Assembly: GCA_051530055.1 (NCBI GenBank)
Contig: CM121341.1
Span: 15,872,001-15,936,000, forward strand
Direction: 5' to 3'
From: Neoechinorhynchus agilis
Lineage: Eukaryota > Acanthocephala
Length of the DNA: 64,000 nt
The notes under the pieces were generated by a model. The model ran no database searches and had not been told where the DNA came from. It saw nothing but the letters and a program-made list of their open reading frames with translations. Shown here one piece after another: positions 34,815-46,189 of this stretch. A program made the position numbers and the translations under genes. Each line of letters opens with the position of its first letter. The first letter of the stretch is position 1.

Positions 34815-36612
34815 CTTAAGCAAAGGAACGGTAAAAAGAATGAAGGTGCGCACGCAGGCGACATGGAATGACACGCGAGGTCACTGCTGCGATCAGGAAG
34901 AATGACCTTTGGACGGGCAATGACGTCGTTTTGAACCACTGATAAGCAATAAACCTGCGAAACAATCTTGTGGTAAACGCGTACAAAATTGTGCGCCGAA
35001 ATATTGAAATCAATAAATTCTTTTAATCTTTTGCACGATAAAACACATGCTTTATTGAGATTGATGAGACAAGGCTCACTCTTGCGAAATATCTCTCAAT
35101 TTAATATGTGTTTTATCCACGTGGAATTATGATAACTGCATCTCCAAATCTATTATCCCGAAGGATTTTCTCTATCGGTGATTAATCTTTTGATCGAAAT
35201 AATTAGCGATCAAATTTGGGTCTATAATGAAACTCTTTTGGATGTTCATTCTTTAGACAACAATGATCGTAATGCACGGCATCATTAAGGCACCATATGA
35301 ACTTGAAAAACAATCTTAAAGCGTCAACGTAGATTTCTATGAGAAATAAGCACGCAGCAACAAAGAGATCCTCCCACCAAAATGCTCAATCGGCTGGGTT
35401 CGTTTCTCGATTCTGTATTAACAAAGACAAGATTTTTGATGTTTCAGCTCATTTCGGATTACCAAATTTAAGAAGGCGTTATAAAAGATGAGGGTAATTT
35501 CTGTTCACAACTTTGATTAATTTATTAAAGGACACAAAAAGCTAACTGATTTTCTCTTTAAATGAATTAAAGTAGTTTTACCAACGAGCACGATTTTTAA
35601 ATTTTCTGTGATCCATTTCCCTTTTATCTGTGTGGTTTTTTCGGTGAGCTTATTTGCGGCTCAGTGTTTAGCTAACGAAATTCACCTAAGCTTTTTGAAA
35701 AATGACTTCAATTTCTTTTTGTTTATCTAAAATACATCCAGCAAAGTAAAATGTTGACTTCCATTTATATTTCGATATTCTTAGGCGTTGGATCGTTTGA
35801 GCGACCGCACGTTTCTTAACTTAATAGTAATTTGATTTTGCCACGATCATAGCAATCATTGAAAATGACTATATTAAATTAGATAAAAAGTAAAGCACGT
35901 AGAATTCCAGTTGTGGCAATCCATATACCGAAAAAGTAGTAATGTTTAGATTACAAATGAAAAATCTTTAATAACATACCTATAAAGTTTTTCTAACGAT
36001 GTACTAAGGTTTATGTGCGACCGAATGAGACTGGGAATTATGCGAGCGTTACTACTTTAATATTGAGCGCTTAATACTGTTTAGCATCGTGAGAAAAACC
36101 TTCGGGTCGATAGAGCTGGAGTTCTGTTGCATTTCATTGAATCGAAATATGCTATATCCCGAGGACTATGATCAACCGAACTCCAACCAATACTGTTTAT
36201 ATTGTCGATCACAACTTCTCTGAATACTTTTTCCTAAAAACGTCTACGAACCACAACGATGATTATGAAGCAACCGTTTTATTTTGGTGTTATCTAACAT
36301 CCATTTTTTAGATAAAGTCGTACAAAACTCGAAATAAACAGTCTATGTCTTGTACCACAATTCACCAATCACGCAAAATTATACATTAGTCTCGATCATA
36401 TTGACTTACGTCAATAAATACTGTTCAAGAAGCCTTCTTCCAAGTATTCTATATGTACATATTTGTTCAAGTTGGTTAACTATTGATGACGTCATCGACG
36501 CTCAGCAGTTTCTATTAATGACACCTTTTTAATCATTTAGGAGAAAAAGGGACAATTAACCTCCGTCGCCATGGCAACCCTTGTGATTGAAAACCAAGGA
36601 GTACGTAATTGA
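34815..36612. other. Gene-poor stretch
   Basis: Apart from the dispersed repeat at 34930-35045 no gene, RNA or terminal repeat is recognised. Confidence 0.45.
34930..35045 (+). repeat. Dispersed repeat, copy 3 of 3
   Basis: Shares CTTGTGGTAAACGCGTACAA, GCGCCGAAATATTG and AATCAATAAATTCTTTTAAT with the repeats at 21.5 and 26.0 kb; the end differs (CTTTTGCACGATAAAAC). Confidence 0.6.
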
Positions 36613-36615
36613 CAA

Positions 36616-37041
36616 ATGCGTAGCATCCTACTGCTCCTGATAACCTTAAGCGTGAACGTAATTTGTTATCAGATGACGGACAAAATGGTAAAACTTAGAA
36701 AACCACGTTCAATTATCGCAGACAGTACTGATGCGGTTGATATTGGTCTAAGGTCAACCACCACCTCAGCAACGACGACAACAAAGAAAGCAAATATTGA
36801 AAAAGTCGTGGACGATCAGGAAGATGACGAAGATACGGATTCTAGTTTTGAAAATGCCGTACCTCCAATGTGGGCCATGATTTTATTAGTAGGAACACCC
36901 ATTCTCATTATTCCAATTGTATTTGCATATTTTTACTATGATAAAATATGGAAGGAGTCCAAGAGGTTGCTTTCGTTGAAGCGTAAAGCTGAAGCTAAAG
37001 AAGAGGAGCCTTCGAGTGACTATGAAAGTGCAAGTGAATGA
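36616..37041 (+). CDS. Small type I membrane protein of unknown function (141 aa)
   Basis: A single-exon frame with an N-terminal signal peptide (SILLLLITLSVNVICYQ), a Thr/Ser-rich lumenal or extracellular stretch (TTTSATTTTKKAN) with an acidic run (DDQEDDEDTDSS), one transmembrane helix at about residues 87-107 (MWAMILLVGTPILIIPIVFA), and a short basic then acidic cytosolic tail (KRKAEAKEEEPSSDYE). No family is recognised. Topology and the Thr-rich mucin-like segment suggest a small surface or secretory-pathway protein. Confidence 0.6.
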   Translation: MRSILLLLITLSVNVICYQMTDKMVKLRKPRSIIADSTDAVDIGLRSTTTSATTTTKKANIEKVVDDQEDDEDTDSSFENAVPPMWAMILLVGTPILIIPIVFAYFYYDKIWKESKRLLSLKRKAEAKEEEPSSDYESASE

Positions 37042-37775
37042 ATATTCCATTACATCTTTTAATGGTTTTATTATGGTTAATTCTGACGCGATCCACTAAT
37101 AACGCTTATTCGTTATTTTCCCTTCTTCTGAAATTTGCTATGCAGTAGAATTAAAAGTTAAAATTTGGTCACGACGAAGTTGCTGCTAAGCTTCATTTTA
37201 GATTCTGTGTCACACATCAACAGAGCGGTCTAAAAATCTACAAGTTCTGATGATACCATTGAGCTATTAATGGCGTTTGAATTCTATTAAAATCAGGTGA
37301 TACAATAATCGTTAATACTCGCTGTACCTGATCAGCTGGAGGTCGTATGTTTATTTCGATGAATTGAGCATAATCGGTAGAGCGTTTTATCAAGTGAACT
37401 AAGAAAATTGACATTTAAGTTCGAAGCCTTCCATTTCTAATGTACAACGAAGCAAAAAAATCGTCTAGCTTCAGTTACAACATTCAAACAAACAGATCGT
37501 TAATTTAAATCGAAACGTAATTTTCATAGTACCCTAGAAGTCGATACCTTTTCGTCGCTTTTACGAAAATGAATTCTCTAGATAGTCTTTAGAACAACAA
37601 TTTTGGTCACGTACAACTTAAGAAACGGTGATTTTATCTTTATTTTTTTGAATAACTGCGAACTAAAGGTATGCTTCATAAGTGTTGTTTTCCAGTCAGT
37701 TTATGCCATTTACGGCAATCTAACTGCGAAAATGTGAAAGTTTAGTAATCTGATTAAGTTTCTAATTCGATCGAT
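37042..37775. other. Intergenic
   Basis: Convergent spacer with no supported feature. Confidence 0.5.
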
Positions 37776-37779
37776 TTTC

Positions 37780-38278
37780 CTATATAGTGCTTGTTGGTTC
37801 GATATCCTTCCATGGAAAATCGGTTCCTTCCACATCATCTTCAACGAACGCCCTTGCATTCTCACATACAATTTTTCTACTGCTCATGTCAATAACTGTC
37901 ACCGTGGGTATTGACACAATGTTTAGTTTGTCTGTGAGGTCTTTCTAAAGCATTCGATGTACGCAACTCTGAAAAAAATAATCAAACCTTCAAGTCCTCA
38001 AGTTTAAAATCCAAATGCAGCCAAGGCATTTCATCGTAGTGTACTTTGGATTCATCGGATGTATTTTCAACACTAATGAAAACGATATCGACTGATTTTT
38101 CCTTCTTAACAAAATCGTAGAACTCCAAGAGAGCTGAAGTGAATTGATTACATGGTGGGCACCATTGAGCCGAGAAAAATAGGCAAATGTATTCGAAATC
38201 CGCGATCTCAATGTGCTCCCCATCTTTATTGAACACATGAGCACGAATTTGCTCTATCAATTCATTCACATCAGTCAT
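37780..38278 (-). CDS. Nucleoredoxin/tryparedoxin-like thioredoxin-fold protein
   Basis: Cytosolic thiol-disulfide oxidoreductase. Exons 38278-37988 and 37944-37780, with a 43-nt intron (phase 0), give 151 residues. The active site is SAQWCPPCNQFT, the WCPPC motif of nucleoredoxins and tryparedoxins, followed by VDIVFISVENTSDESK, MPWLHLDF, and the cis-Pro motif VSIPTVTVID. The tail FVEDDVEGTDFPW matches the nucleoredoxin consensus (DPEGxxFPW). The ATG lies 6 nt after CTGTTTAG. One domain only, whereas vertebrate nucleoredoxin has several. Confidence 0.9.
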
Positions 38279-39349
38279 CGTTCTCTAAACAGAGAATGTG
38301 AAAATTGATGTGAATTTTCGCGTGAAACGCCACCATCCTAAACTCACTTTCCAAGTCAATCCACAAGTCCTTAGTTTAAACCTTCGTCTCTTATGCAGAT
38401 CAATAATGTGAATGTTCCAACAGCGGAGAGAGAGGAAAAATACGTCTCTGTCTCGATAAGTGGAAGTCACAGTGAGTTTGGTGTTAGCGACCTATAGAGG
38501 TCTTAGTAGAAAACATATTGCGCCACAAAGTTACTGGTGATCTAAGACATTCAATAAAGATGAATTTTTGTAATGCGATGAATTCCCCCGGTTTCTAATC
38601 GAAGCTGCAGAACGTTAATGTTTTAAAGCGCTGGTTCTCGGGCCATGTATAGTTGAAAGTAAATTCGCGAAAGTAATTATGGTATACACAAAATTAATGG
38701 TATTCAAATCCAATGAGAAACACAAATGCGCCCTGATGTCGCTCACTCGTCCGTTGCTTTTAAATCCGCTCCTCTATTTTTTATACAACTTGAAGATCAA
38801 AAATCTCCGCCCTATCCAATAATATTTATTTTTTATTTCGTTCAAAGAAGACATCTTGAAGCTCTCTTCGATGCCGGTTTTGTGGCTAGGGACCCAATCC
38901 GCTGCGGCCATTTAAAATGCTCATGAAAGGCAATATCCAGCATGAAACGAATATCAGATATAGCGCAGTCATTAGATCAAAAAGTCTTAATAAGATAATT
39001 CCCAGGTTTTAGACTCTTTAGGGAACATAAAGCAATGATATGTAACGAGTTTAACCATATTTGGCTAATCATATTAAGAAGATCCTTCGGGATGGTAAAT
39101 ATCGAATGGTTGTGAATATAATCTCAGTTCAAGATTCCTTTATTATTATGAAATATTTTGCGAGGATACCTCGCATCATCAGTTATTGTTTAAGTGTTTT
39201 ATTCGCACTTCATATACTCCGGTATCTCAGATACCGACATTTCTATTAATATTCTCCAACAAAATGCGAATTAAGCGATATAATATTATGTTGTTCACTT
39301 ATGGTATGAGCACACATTCTATAAGCACAGCCTTTATCTAGCAACAAAT
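38279..39349. other. No gene; hammerhead-like motif near 39.16 kb
   Basis: On the minus strand at 39182-39155 the sequence reads CTGATGA, a perfect 7-bp hairpin TGCGAGG/CCTCGCA, then AAAA and ATATTTC. This resembles the CTGANGA-hairpin-GAAA motif of the nearby fold-back elements, with one changed core base. Otherwise empty. Confidence 0.45.
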
Positions 39350-41829
39350 TCACGATAATTGATGTTCAGAAGATGAAAATAACATTCTTTGAACCTCTTC
39401 AGGGTCTATAAATTCCACATTAATGCTATCCAAACGGTCCATCGCCGAATGGGCTCTTCTATATTCATCCATTATAATATTAAGACTTTGCTTTTTTATC
39501 GTTTCCCTTAAAACAGGAGCTCTTTCACTGAGACTGATATTAAAATCACCTTAGTACAGGACTGGTAAGAGCGCTGATCTGCGGCATCATTAAGTATTCC
39601 GGGTTTTCAAGAAACGTGCGAAAACGAATCTAAATGTTTATCAAAATGCGTATCAATTCTCATGTTTTGTACGCTTACTAGTGAAGAAGTTTCGGTTTCA
39701 CTTCTTAGTTTTTCTACATCATACAACGAGGACAGTTCCGTCGCATTTATTATATAGACGGCCTGCTCAGTAACCATTGACTCACGTTGTGCAGAGATCT
39801 AATCAATACAAAAATACGACGGAATCACTATCTCAGTGGACAGTCATCTCACTTGAGCTTCTAACTTCTCTGCGAGATCTTGACTACAGTATGGCATCAG
39901 AGCTCGTCGACAAGCAAGAAGAGCATTCAGCATAAACGTACTTGCATCGACTGATTGCATTCGACTTCCGGCAAGCATAACGCCTTGTAGAATTACATCG
40001 GTGACGCCTTGAACGAATAATTCGGTAATGTCTTCGTGCAATACGAGTGAAGTTTCAGCATGGGAATCACCGGGGCCAATTATCTCGAGCACTGAATGAA
40101 GACATCGATCAAGAGAGTTTAGCGTAGTGGGATCAACATCAACACCGCGACCAATCCGATGAGCGCACTGAGATACTGCGGATTTTATCAGAGTTTGACT
40201 TTGACTGAGGATAGCGATAAGCTTGGGTTCGGGCGATTTCGGAAGCAATCTATGATTCAAGATCTCGGTTTGACTTAGAACAAAAAATTATGAGACTCGT
40301 TTCTGGAACGAATTCGTATGCTAACATGAGCTAAGCAAGTATTGATATTAGAACAAAAAGAGCTTTTGTCAAGAAATGACAAAATTACCATTAACGAATG
40401 TAGTACAAACCAAGTGCTCGAATGGGACTCAAACGCCTAACGCCTATTCCAACTAGCGTACCAGCTGCGATCAATGAGTTTGCTTGATTGATTATATTGA
40501 CATTAGACGAAGCTGCAGTAATCGAGACGCAATTATCGACGAAATCACCCGTGGGCGCCGATAAACAATCGGATATTGCACCTAACAAAGAATCTGGGAC
40601 AATTCCAAGAAGCGCTTCGGCTATTGACCGTTCGTCGGACACAATCTCTACAGTAAAGGTCATTAAGGAAGATATGAATTGAACTGTGTTTTCCGCTTGA
40701 ACATTTGATACACTAGTGTGTCTCATTTGCATTGTTGTTAAAAATTCATCAATTTGTTTCTCCAAATATCTGCAACGACCTTTGGCGTAACTGTCCCATA
40801 ACATACTTTGAATAGAAACAAATTGTTATATATAAAGCTGGGTTTTGAGAGCGACAAACCTTTTCATTGATTCTGAATTTTCAAAGTAACTCACCGAGCG
40901 TCTGAATCGATCGACATAATCAGTCAATGCAGTCAGCACCTGACCGTTTTTATAAGAAATAGAATGTACTTCGGTTTCACAATGTTCTAATTTTGCTTCA
41001 AAATAAACCATCGCTAATAACCAATAAGCTAACCGAGGAGATATTTAAATAATCTCTGAAGGGCATTCTCTCTGAAAGATGACATTTGTTCAATTATTTG
41101 AAGTCTAAAGAACATTAAAGAGGAGATGCTTTTAATATAACTGTACATAATCGTTGATTTCGTCTGTTTAAATAGCGTTTGACAATCACAATGAATTTGA
41201 TCAATTTTAGATAATGTCATGAAGAAGTCCTGAAACAATAAATATCAAAGATACATATAACAATTTCATTAATACTTCGGTTAGATCATAATTCGTTGCA
41301 TAAATAATCGATTCCTCCTTTGGAGTCAATTGGTACTTTCGTATGAAATGGTCTACGAGTGCCGATTTTGTGTCTAAGTACTCTCTGAAAGTTTGAAGAA
41401 TATTATCTTCTGAGAGAAAATCGGCATCCGACGTACTTCTTTTGTTTCAAGCTCTTTGCACGCTGACTGTAAGGTCGGATTTGTTCCGAAAGATCCTAGA
41501 GGATATTTTAAGACGACGGATACGATTTCCAGTTTAAAAAAATGCGCTGTCATTTTGTTGCGGAAAATAGCAATAAGCCTCATCTTATGTGTACCTTTAT
41601 ACTCTCACGGTTATACTGATCTGCTTCAAAAACTTGCTCCAACGCTTTCGTCAAATGATCAATATCCTATGGTTCAAAAAATCGATTTTGTGTCCAACCA
41701 CTAACGATTTACCTTCTGCATAGGTTCGAGTCTATCAAGGAAAGCTTGGTTATCTCCCAGAACTTTATTTTCTAATATAGATCTCAGTTGCGATCGATCA
41801 GGTCTCGTTTTAAATATTGGTTGTAGCAT
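39350..41829 (-). CDS. COG6: Conserved oligomeric Golgi complex subunit 6
   Basis: COG6 is a lobe-B subunit of the COG tether for intra-Golgi retrograde vesicles. Twelve frame-consistent exons (41829-41713, 41666-41595, 41495-41437, 41384-41276, 41229-41147, 41104-41034, 40995-40860, 40805-40407, 40249-39853, 39798-39679, 39629-39550, 39506-39350) give 599 residues, against about 657 in human. Matching blocks: the coiled N-terminus (RLEPMQKDIDHLTKALEQVF), SALVDHFIRKYQLTPKEESI (human VADAFLSKFQLTSDE), DFFMTLSKIDQIHCDC, IIEQMSSFRENALQRLFKY, VDASTFMLNALLACRRAL, VTEQAVYIIN, and the C-terminus IKKQSLNIIMDEY...DPEEVQRML. Introns are 38-52 nt except for two longer ones. Several introns are multiples of three and open, so they hide in the frame; family alignment decided them. 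Confidence 0.85.
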
Positions 41830-41954
41830 TTCCACGCATCTTACAAACACCTAAGAATTGGAATCAATTGGTGTTGCTTTATGAATGCGTGGCGTACTTC
41901 ATCACAAGGGAAAGGCGCAGTTGGAATGCTCATCTGAAAAATGGTACAATATTA

Positions 41955-42609
41955 AAAATGGACAAAATGTCTAAATCGCCTTTAAGAACAAATCGAAAAG
42001 TTAGACATGAGAACGTAGCGCTAGAGAATTTTATGACTTGAGCTCGAACATTCTATATTATCCTAAAAGAGAACCTTAGACTGTTTGGGCATTCAAAACG
42101 CAAGCTTGTATCGAAGACTACCGATCACTTATATGGGAATCCGAATGTGATTGCTACAAAAAAGCAACTCGATCAACGTCAACAAAAGGGATGAGTTTTG
42201 TACAAAAGCAGTTTCGGCAAAACCGAAGGCATCATCAGAATACAAAATTTTGCATAATTTAAAGAAAAATCTAGTTTCTCAAACAACAAAACTCTTACTG
42301 ATAACAGGAGACTTGGTAGAAGTAAAAGAAAGGCTGGAAGAGAGATGGTATAGATTGCATGAGTCTCAGAACATTTCGAAAATTCCGAACAAAAAAGGTA
42401 TTTCATCAGATTCGAATGCATTTAATGCGATTTTAAAGTTCCAGATTTATTATCGAACGGAAAATTGGTGTTTTATTTGTTTATTGCTTCAAATTTTCGA
42501 CGCCTTGCGTCTTCGTCAGGAAGCTTTTCTTCGGTTGTCTGAAAAGGAATCAGAGGAGGGCAACGCTGTCCGTCAGCTCATCCCTCTTATTGAGCATCCC
42601 CTCAGATAA
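41955..42609 (+). CDS. Possible small coiled-coil gene, unassigned
   Basis: Plus-strand coding-like pieces in different frames: MDKMSKSPLRTNRK (41955), VWAFKTQACIEDYRSLIWES (after CCTTAG near 42078), KKNLVSQTTKLLLITGDLVE with VKERLEERWYRLHES (42260-42370), and a C-terminal EAFLRLSEKESEEGNAVRQL to 42609. The charged heptad-like stretches suggest a coiled coil. I could not find splice choices that join all pieces, and I do not recognise the family. Confidence 0.35.
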
Positions 42610-42900
42610 TCGCGGATCGTAAGAAGAGAAGTTAAGAGTCGTATGGACGATGTGCAGTTCAGCATGTCAGTAGAGAACTGCTTGTTGATTTCGTTGGAAA
42701 AATTTGTTACATATTCCGAATCCCTTTAACAGTTAATAATAGCGCAATTCACCTTTCTACTCCAACTGGCGAGGACGACCGCCACGATTACGATTCGATT
42801 TTGTGTGGCGCAATTTCTTTGGAGAAAACATCTAACAAAGATTTGAATATATTCTAAGATATGCAAGGATGTAAGATTCAAAGATATGCTGAAAGGGGGT

Positions 42901-43098
42901 TTATTTGGTTGGATGGCGTGGCGTACTGGGACGAATTATCAGTTTAAAATCTTGAAGTGTTGAAATCATAGGGCTATCGACTGCGAGAGATCTAGAGAGG
43001 ATTATGATCATATGAGATGACGAATTATCTGCAATAACAAGAGGAAGGCGATGATCAACTGATTTTAGATCCATCAAAAACTTTCCATGACTTGCCAT
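42901..43098 (-). CDS. Possible small protein or exon, unknown
   Basis: ATG at 43098, 65 codons: MASHGKFLMDLKSVDHRLPL, VIADNSSSHMIIILSRSLAV. It looks coding-like (balanced composition) but has no recognised family and no clear acceptor before the ATG. A further short frame at 42829-42755 (MFSPKKLRHTKSNRNRGGRP) follows a TTTGTTAG acceptor and may be a separate or connected exon. Confidence 0.3.
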   Translation of the reverse strand: MASHGKFLMDLKSVDHRLPLVIADNSSSHMIIILSRSLAVDSPMISTLQDFKLIIRPSTPRHPTK

Positions 43099-43382
43099 TG
43101 AATGAATATGAAACCGGACTGGTTTATAAATGGTAAGAAAATTGATTGAAGAACTAATACAATAATATAAAAATTTTAATGCATGCTTTTAGAATAAAAT
43201 GCTAACCTTTCGATCGATCTATCAAGCGAGGAAGTTATAAAACATAATTCGATGAACTTTATGACTTGTAATTTTTACGTCAAAGCTTTCGACCTCAATA
43301 ACTTAATGCAATTGCAAACAGCACTTAAAAATTCCTTTAATTAATAATAAAACGAGACAAATGATACGAGAGGGTTAAATGA

Positions 43383-43545
43383 AATTAAGAATTTATTGAT
43401 TTGATATTTCGATCCACTATCTCGGATCTTCTTCAGCGATTGTTTGCAAGTGTCAACGTCGTAAACACTTGCAAACAATCGCTGAAGAAGATCCGAGATA
43501 GTGAATCGAAATATCAAATCAATAAACTCTTAATTTCATTTATCT
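43383..43545. repeat. Large palindrome with two hammerhead-like cores
   Basis: Arms of about 75 bp (43383-43457 and 43464-43540) are near-perfect inverse complements around a few bases. On the minus strand of the left arm: CTGAAGA, perfect hairpin GATCC/GGATC, GAAA, TATCAAATCAATAAATTC. On the plus strand of the right arm: CTGAAGA (43482-43488), the same hairpin with a mismatch, GAAA (43508-43511). The loop centre AACGTCG is short, so the DNA could extrude as a cruciform. Confidence 0.8.
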
Positions 43546-44095
43546 CTCCTATCGACAAATAACAATGAATTATCGTTTCAACATACGGGAGTGTTTAAAA
43601 TCATTATGAAGCAGAATTCGAAATTTTTAGACCCCGTCGATATTCTCCGAGTTTAGTGACGCTATCAAAAAATCGAACTCTAAAAGTGACGATGCACACG
43701 AAAGAAATAATCTGGTGAAATACTATTTGATATGCCAGCCGCATGATTGATCAAGCTTTATTTCTAAATTGACGCTTGAGCGGCTTGTTGTAATGATTGC
43801 GAAAATCTTTATTTTCGAGCTTTCGCCATCTTACGGCTTGTTCAGAAATTTACAAAGGCGCATGAAGATGTGAAGATTTTTAAAGTAGCAACATCGAAAT
43901 GGAACGTTCGTTCCGCTTGTTTAGCAATTCTGAACTTTGTCTAGCTCATGTCTAAAACTCTCCCTCGGCTTCCCAGATATAAGTGGTGCCTCAGCGATAG
44001 ATAGTTCCATCGGGTCCTTGGCCACAAACCTAACCTGCGTCCGAGTTTTACTTCGCCGCTTTGGCACTCTGCGTTGTCCTTTGCCCATAGCGTGG

Positions 44096-44281
44096 TCATG
44101 ATTTTGCCTCCGGAATCATTACGAACATGTTCCGTGCATGTTGACGCAGAGGCCGTTCATTTTTGCTTATGTAGATGATCACGGGATTTTCATGGGCCAA
44201 ACATCGTCCGCTGGTCATCTCGTAGACCACGTTGCTTCGAGCAGTTGTAATACGCGGACCTATTTCATATAAAACTGCCAT
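44096..44281 (-). CDS. Possible exon of unknown protein
   Basis: ATG at 44281 opens 61 codons with coding-like third positions: EIGPRITTARSNVVYEMTSG, RCLAHENPVIIYISKNERPL. Beyond the stop another frame (GKGQRRVPKRRSKTRTQ, ending at a donor-like GTTAGG) also looks coding. I do not recognise the family and cannot establish the splice pattern. Confidence 0.3.
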   Translation of the reverse strand: MAVLYEIGPRITTARSNVVYEMTSGRCLAHENPVIIYISKNERPLRQHARNMFVMIPEAKS

Positions 44282-44289
44282 GGATTACA

Positions 44290-45665
44290 CGACGTAAAGA
44301 AAAAAGGCTACAAAGAACTGCGAACGAGAAACCGTTAATGAATTCGAAATGCAGATTGGACTGATTGAGTTCACCATTATGAAACTTCCGTATATTTTAA
44401 GAGAATTCGGAACACCACGGCCCATGTCATTGGAAAACAATTGTATTGATGATTGAACAACCAAAGAAAGTGCTTTGTGCCACAACTTGACGAGGAATAT
44501 ATTTTGTTTGGTGATGAGAAATAAAGATTGAATTCGACCAGATTAGTCATCCATTTATAAATTCTTGCTTAAATTCGCATGGTTCCGGCGAAATTATGTT
44601 AGCTTGTTCACTCTTTTGATACCATCGTTATTGAACGTGCGAACCCAAGGAGTTATAAGGGCGTCACGCACATGGTATGTTTGGAAATTATGGGGTTGGA
44701 TTTTATGGTGACCATATAAGGCCAACTTTTCGTTTGGAGAGCATTTGTTCTCGTTGGTGGGAAGGTATGGGAGATTGCGAAAACATAGCTTTAGAGTATA
44801 CAATCGAACACCCCCTGCGCTGTGTTGAATTTTCCATTGATTTTTAAAACGTAGTGGGCCGTTATTCTTAAGCTAAAGTTAGCTTCGTTTCCTTGTATTG
44901 TGTTGGACTACAATATATATAAGGATTCCAAAACAATACATTTTTTAAGTTTGGCTCCCTTTCTACAAAACAAGTGCCACCAAAATCAGCGCGATGTTGA
45001 AGAATCTCTTGGTAATTTCAAATGGCAGAGGAGTGCTCGAATCGGCTACAAACTTGCTTGTGTTAGGCGACCTTCTTTTTGATGCCCTACATCGTTTGCC
45101 CTATTTAGACTCTATCACACTGTTCACTGTGCATTCTGTAGATTGTTTCTGAGAGCGATTCCTCTATTATTATTATATAGGCGAATTCCAATCTTCTTCC
45201 TCAACGATCAGATTAATCAGATGCCTCTTGTGCAAAGATTGATGACTAATCCCTAGTTGTGCCAAAATCAGATCCGGTATCATCATCGGGTTCCAAGATT
45301 TTCAACTGCAGAAGTTCTCTAAGAAGTTAATCATATTCTGGATTCACGAAATGAGAAACCGCACCGATAAACCTAAAAGGCTATCAGCATAGCTTTGTTG
45401 ATTGGTGATACGTATCTTAGAAGGTAGGGACATCATAGGTGTCAATGAATGCGTTAATTGACGAATCTAAATCGCTGGACACTATATAATTACGAGCTGC
45501 ATATAAAAACTTGAACAATTAAGACCGAAAACATTTGAATGGCACGGTTACTCTGTGAATAGACCTCTACACACCTTTTCCTCAGAGGAACTGAATTTGC
45601 TGAACAACGGACCCGACTGTATTATGAAAAACCAGGTACGATCTACATAAATCAGATATGATTTA
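44290..45665. other. No supported gene
   Basis: Only short frames. The stretch near 44497-44530 (TTTGGTGATGAGAAATAAAG) resembles one end of the 2.5-kb fold-back element. Confidence 0.4.
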
Positions 45666-45669
45666 GAAC

Positions 45670-46135
45670 AGCTTATAAACTCACGCGCAGATCTGATGAG
45701 CTCAATAGTGACCTATGACAGGAAGTTCGGAGAGAGAACTGTCGCAATGATAACGACGCAATAGCAATCTCGAAGTCCCTTAAGGAAGTGTGATCAATAA
45801 TGATTTGCAAATCCAACAAGGGGCGTGATTTAGTAGTTAACAGATATATAACGACCGCTAAATTAGGCACAGGAGCCGCGGCAACGAGAGTGGAGAAACG
45901 TAAGACCGCAAAGTATCATGAGTTAGCCTCTCAGTTTTTGTTCCTGCCCTTCAGAGTCGAGACTTACGGGGCTTTTGGAAAGGCCGCAGCGGAATTCGTG
46001 ATTGAACTGGGGCGACGTATCGCGAGTGTGACAAAAGAGCCACAGGCAATCACTTTCTTGCGACAAAACTAGAGTCTGGCGGTCCAGCGTGGGAACGCTG
46101 CCAGCGTCCGGATGACATGTAATGGGCCTAATGTA
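45670..46135 (+). mobile_element. 3' end fragment of a LINE with probable restriction-like endonuclease
   Basis: The plus strand reads GRDLVVNRYITTAKL, KTAKYHELASQFLFLPFRVE, TYGAFGKAAAEFVIELGRRI, then SLAVQRGNAASVRMTC. This is the conserved C-terminal block (YxELxxxYxFxPxAxET..., ELGRRI, SLAVQRGNAASV) of a widespread invertebrate LINE family, the same family as the RT at 60-62 kb. Only this 3' piece is present, with in-frame stops near its end. Confidence 0.8.
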
Positions 46136-46189
46136 AGTTGTAATTGATTTTGTTAACTAATTGTATCGCCTCATTTCCTTTAATGTATT

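Noticed and set aside
39507-39549. 22-nt intron near the COG6 C-terminus, and a 20-nt one at 41014-41033
   Set aside because: In-phase acceptors further on give 43- and 38-nt introns, and the resulting protein aligns better with COG6.
42196-42240. Hammerhead-like motif on the minus strand (CTGATGA...GCCGAAA)
   Set aside because: The segment between the two boxes does not form a proper stem II (GCC faces GCC).
43383-43545. CRISPR array
   Set aside because: Two inverted arms rather than direct repeats with spacers, in a eukaryotic genome.
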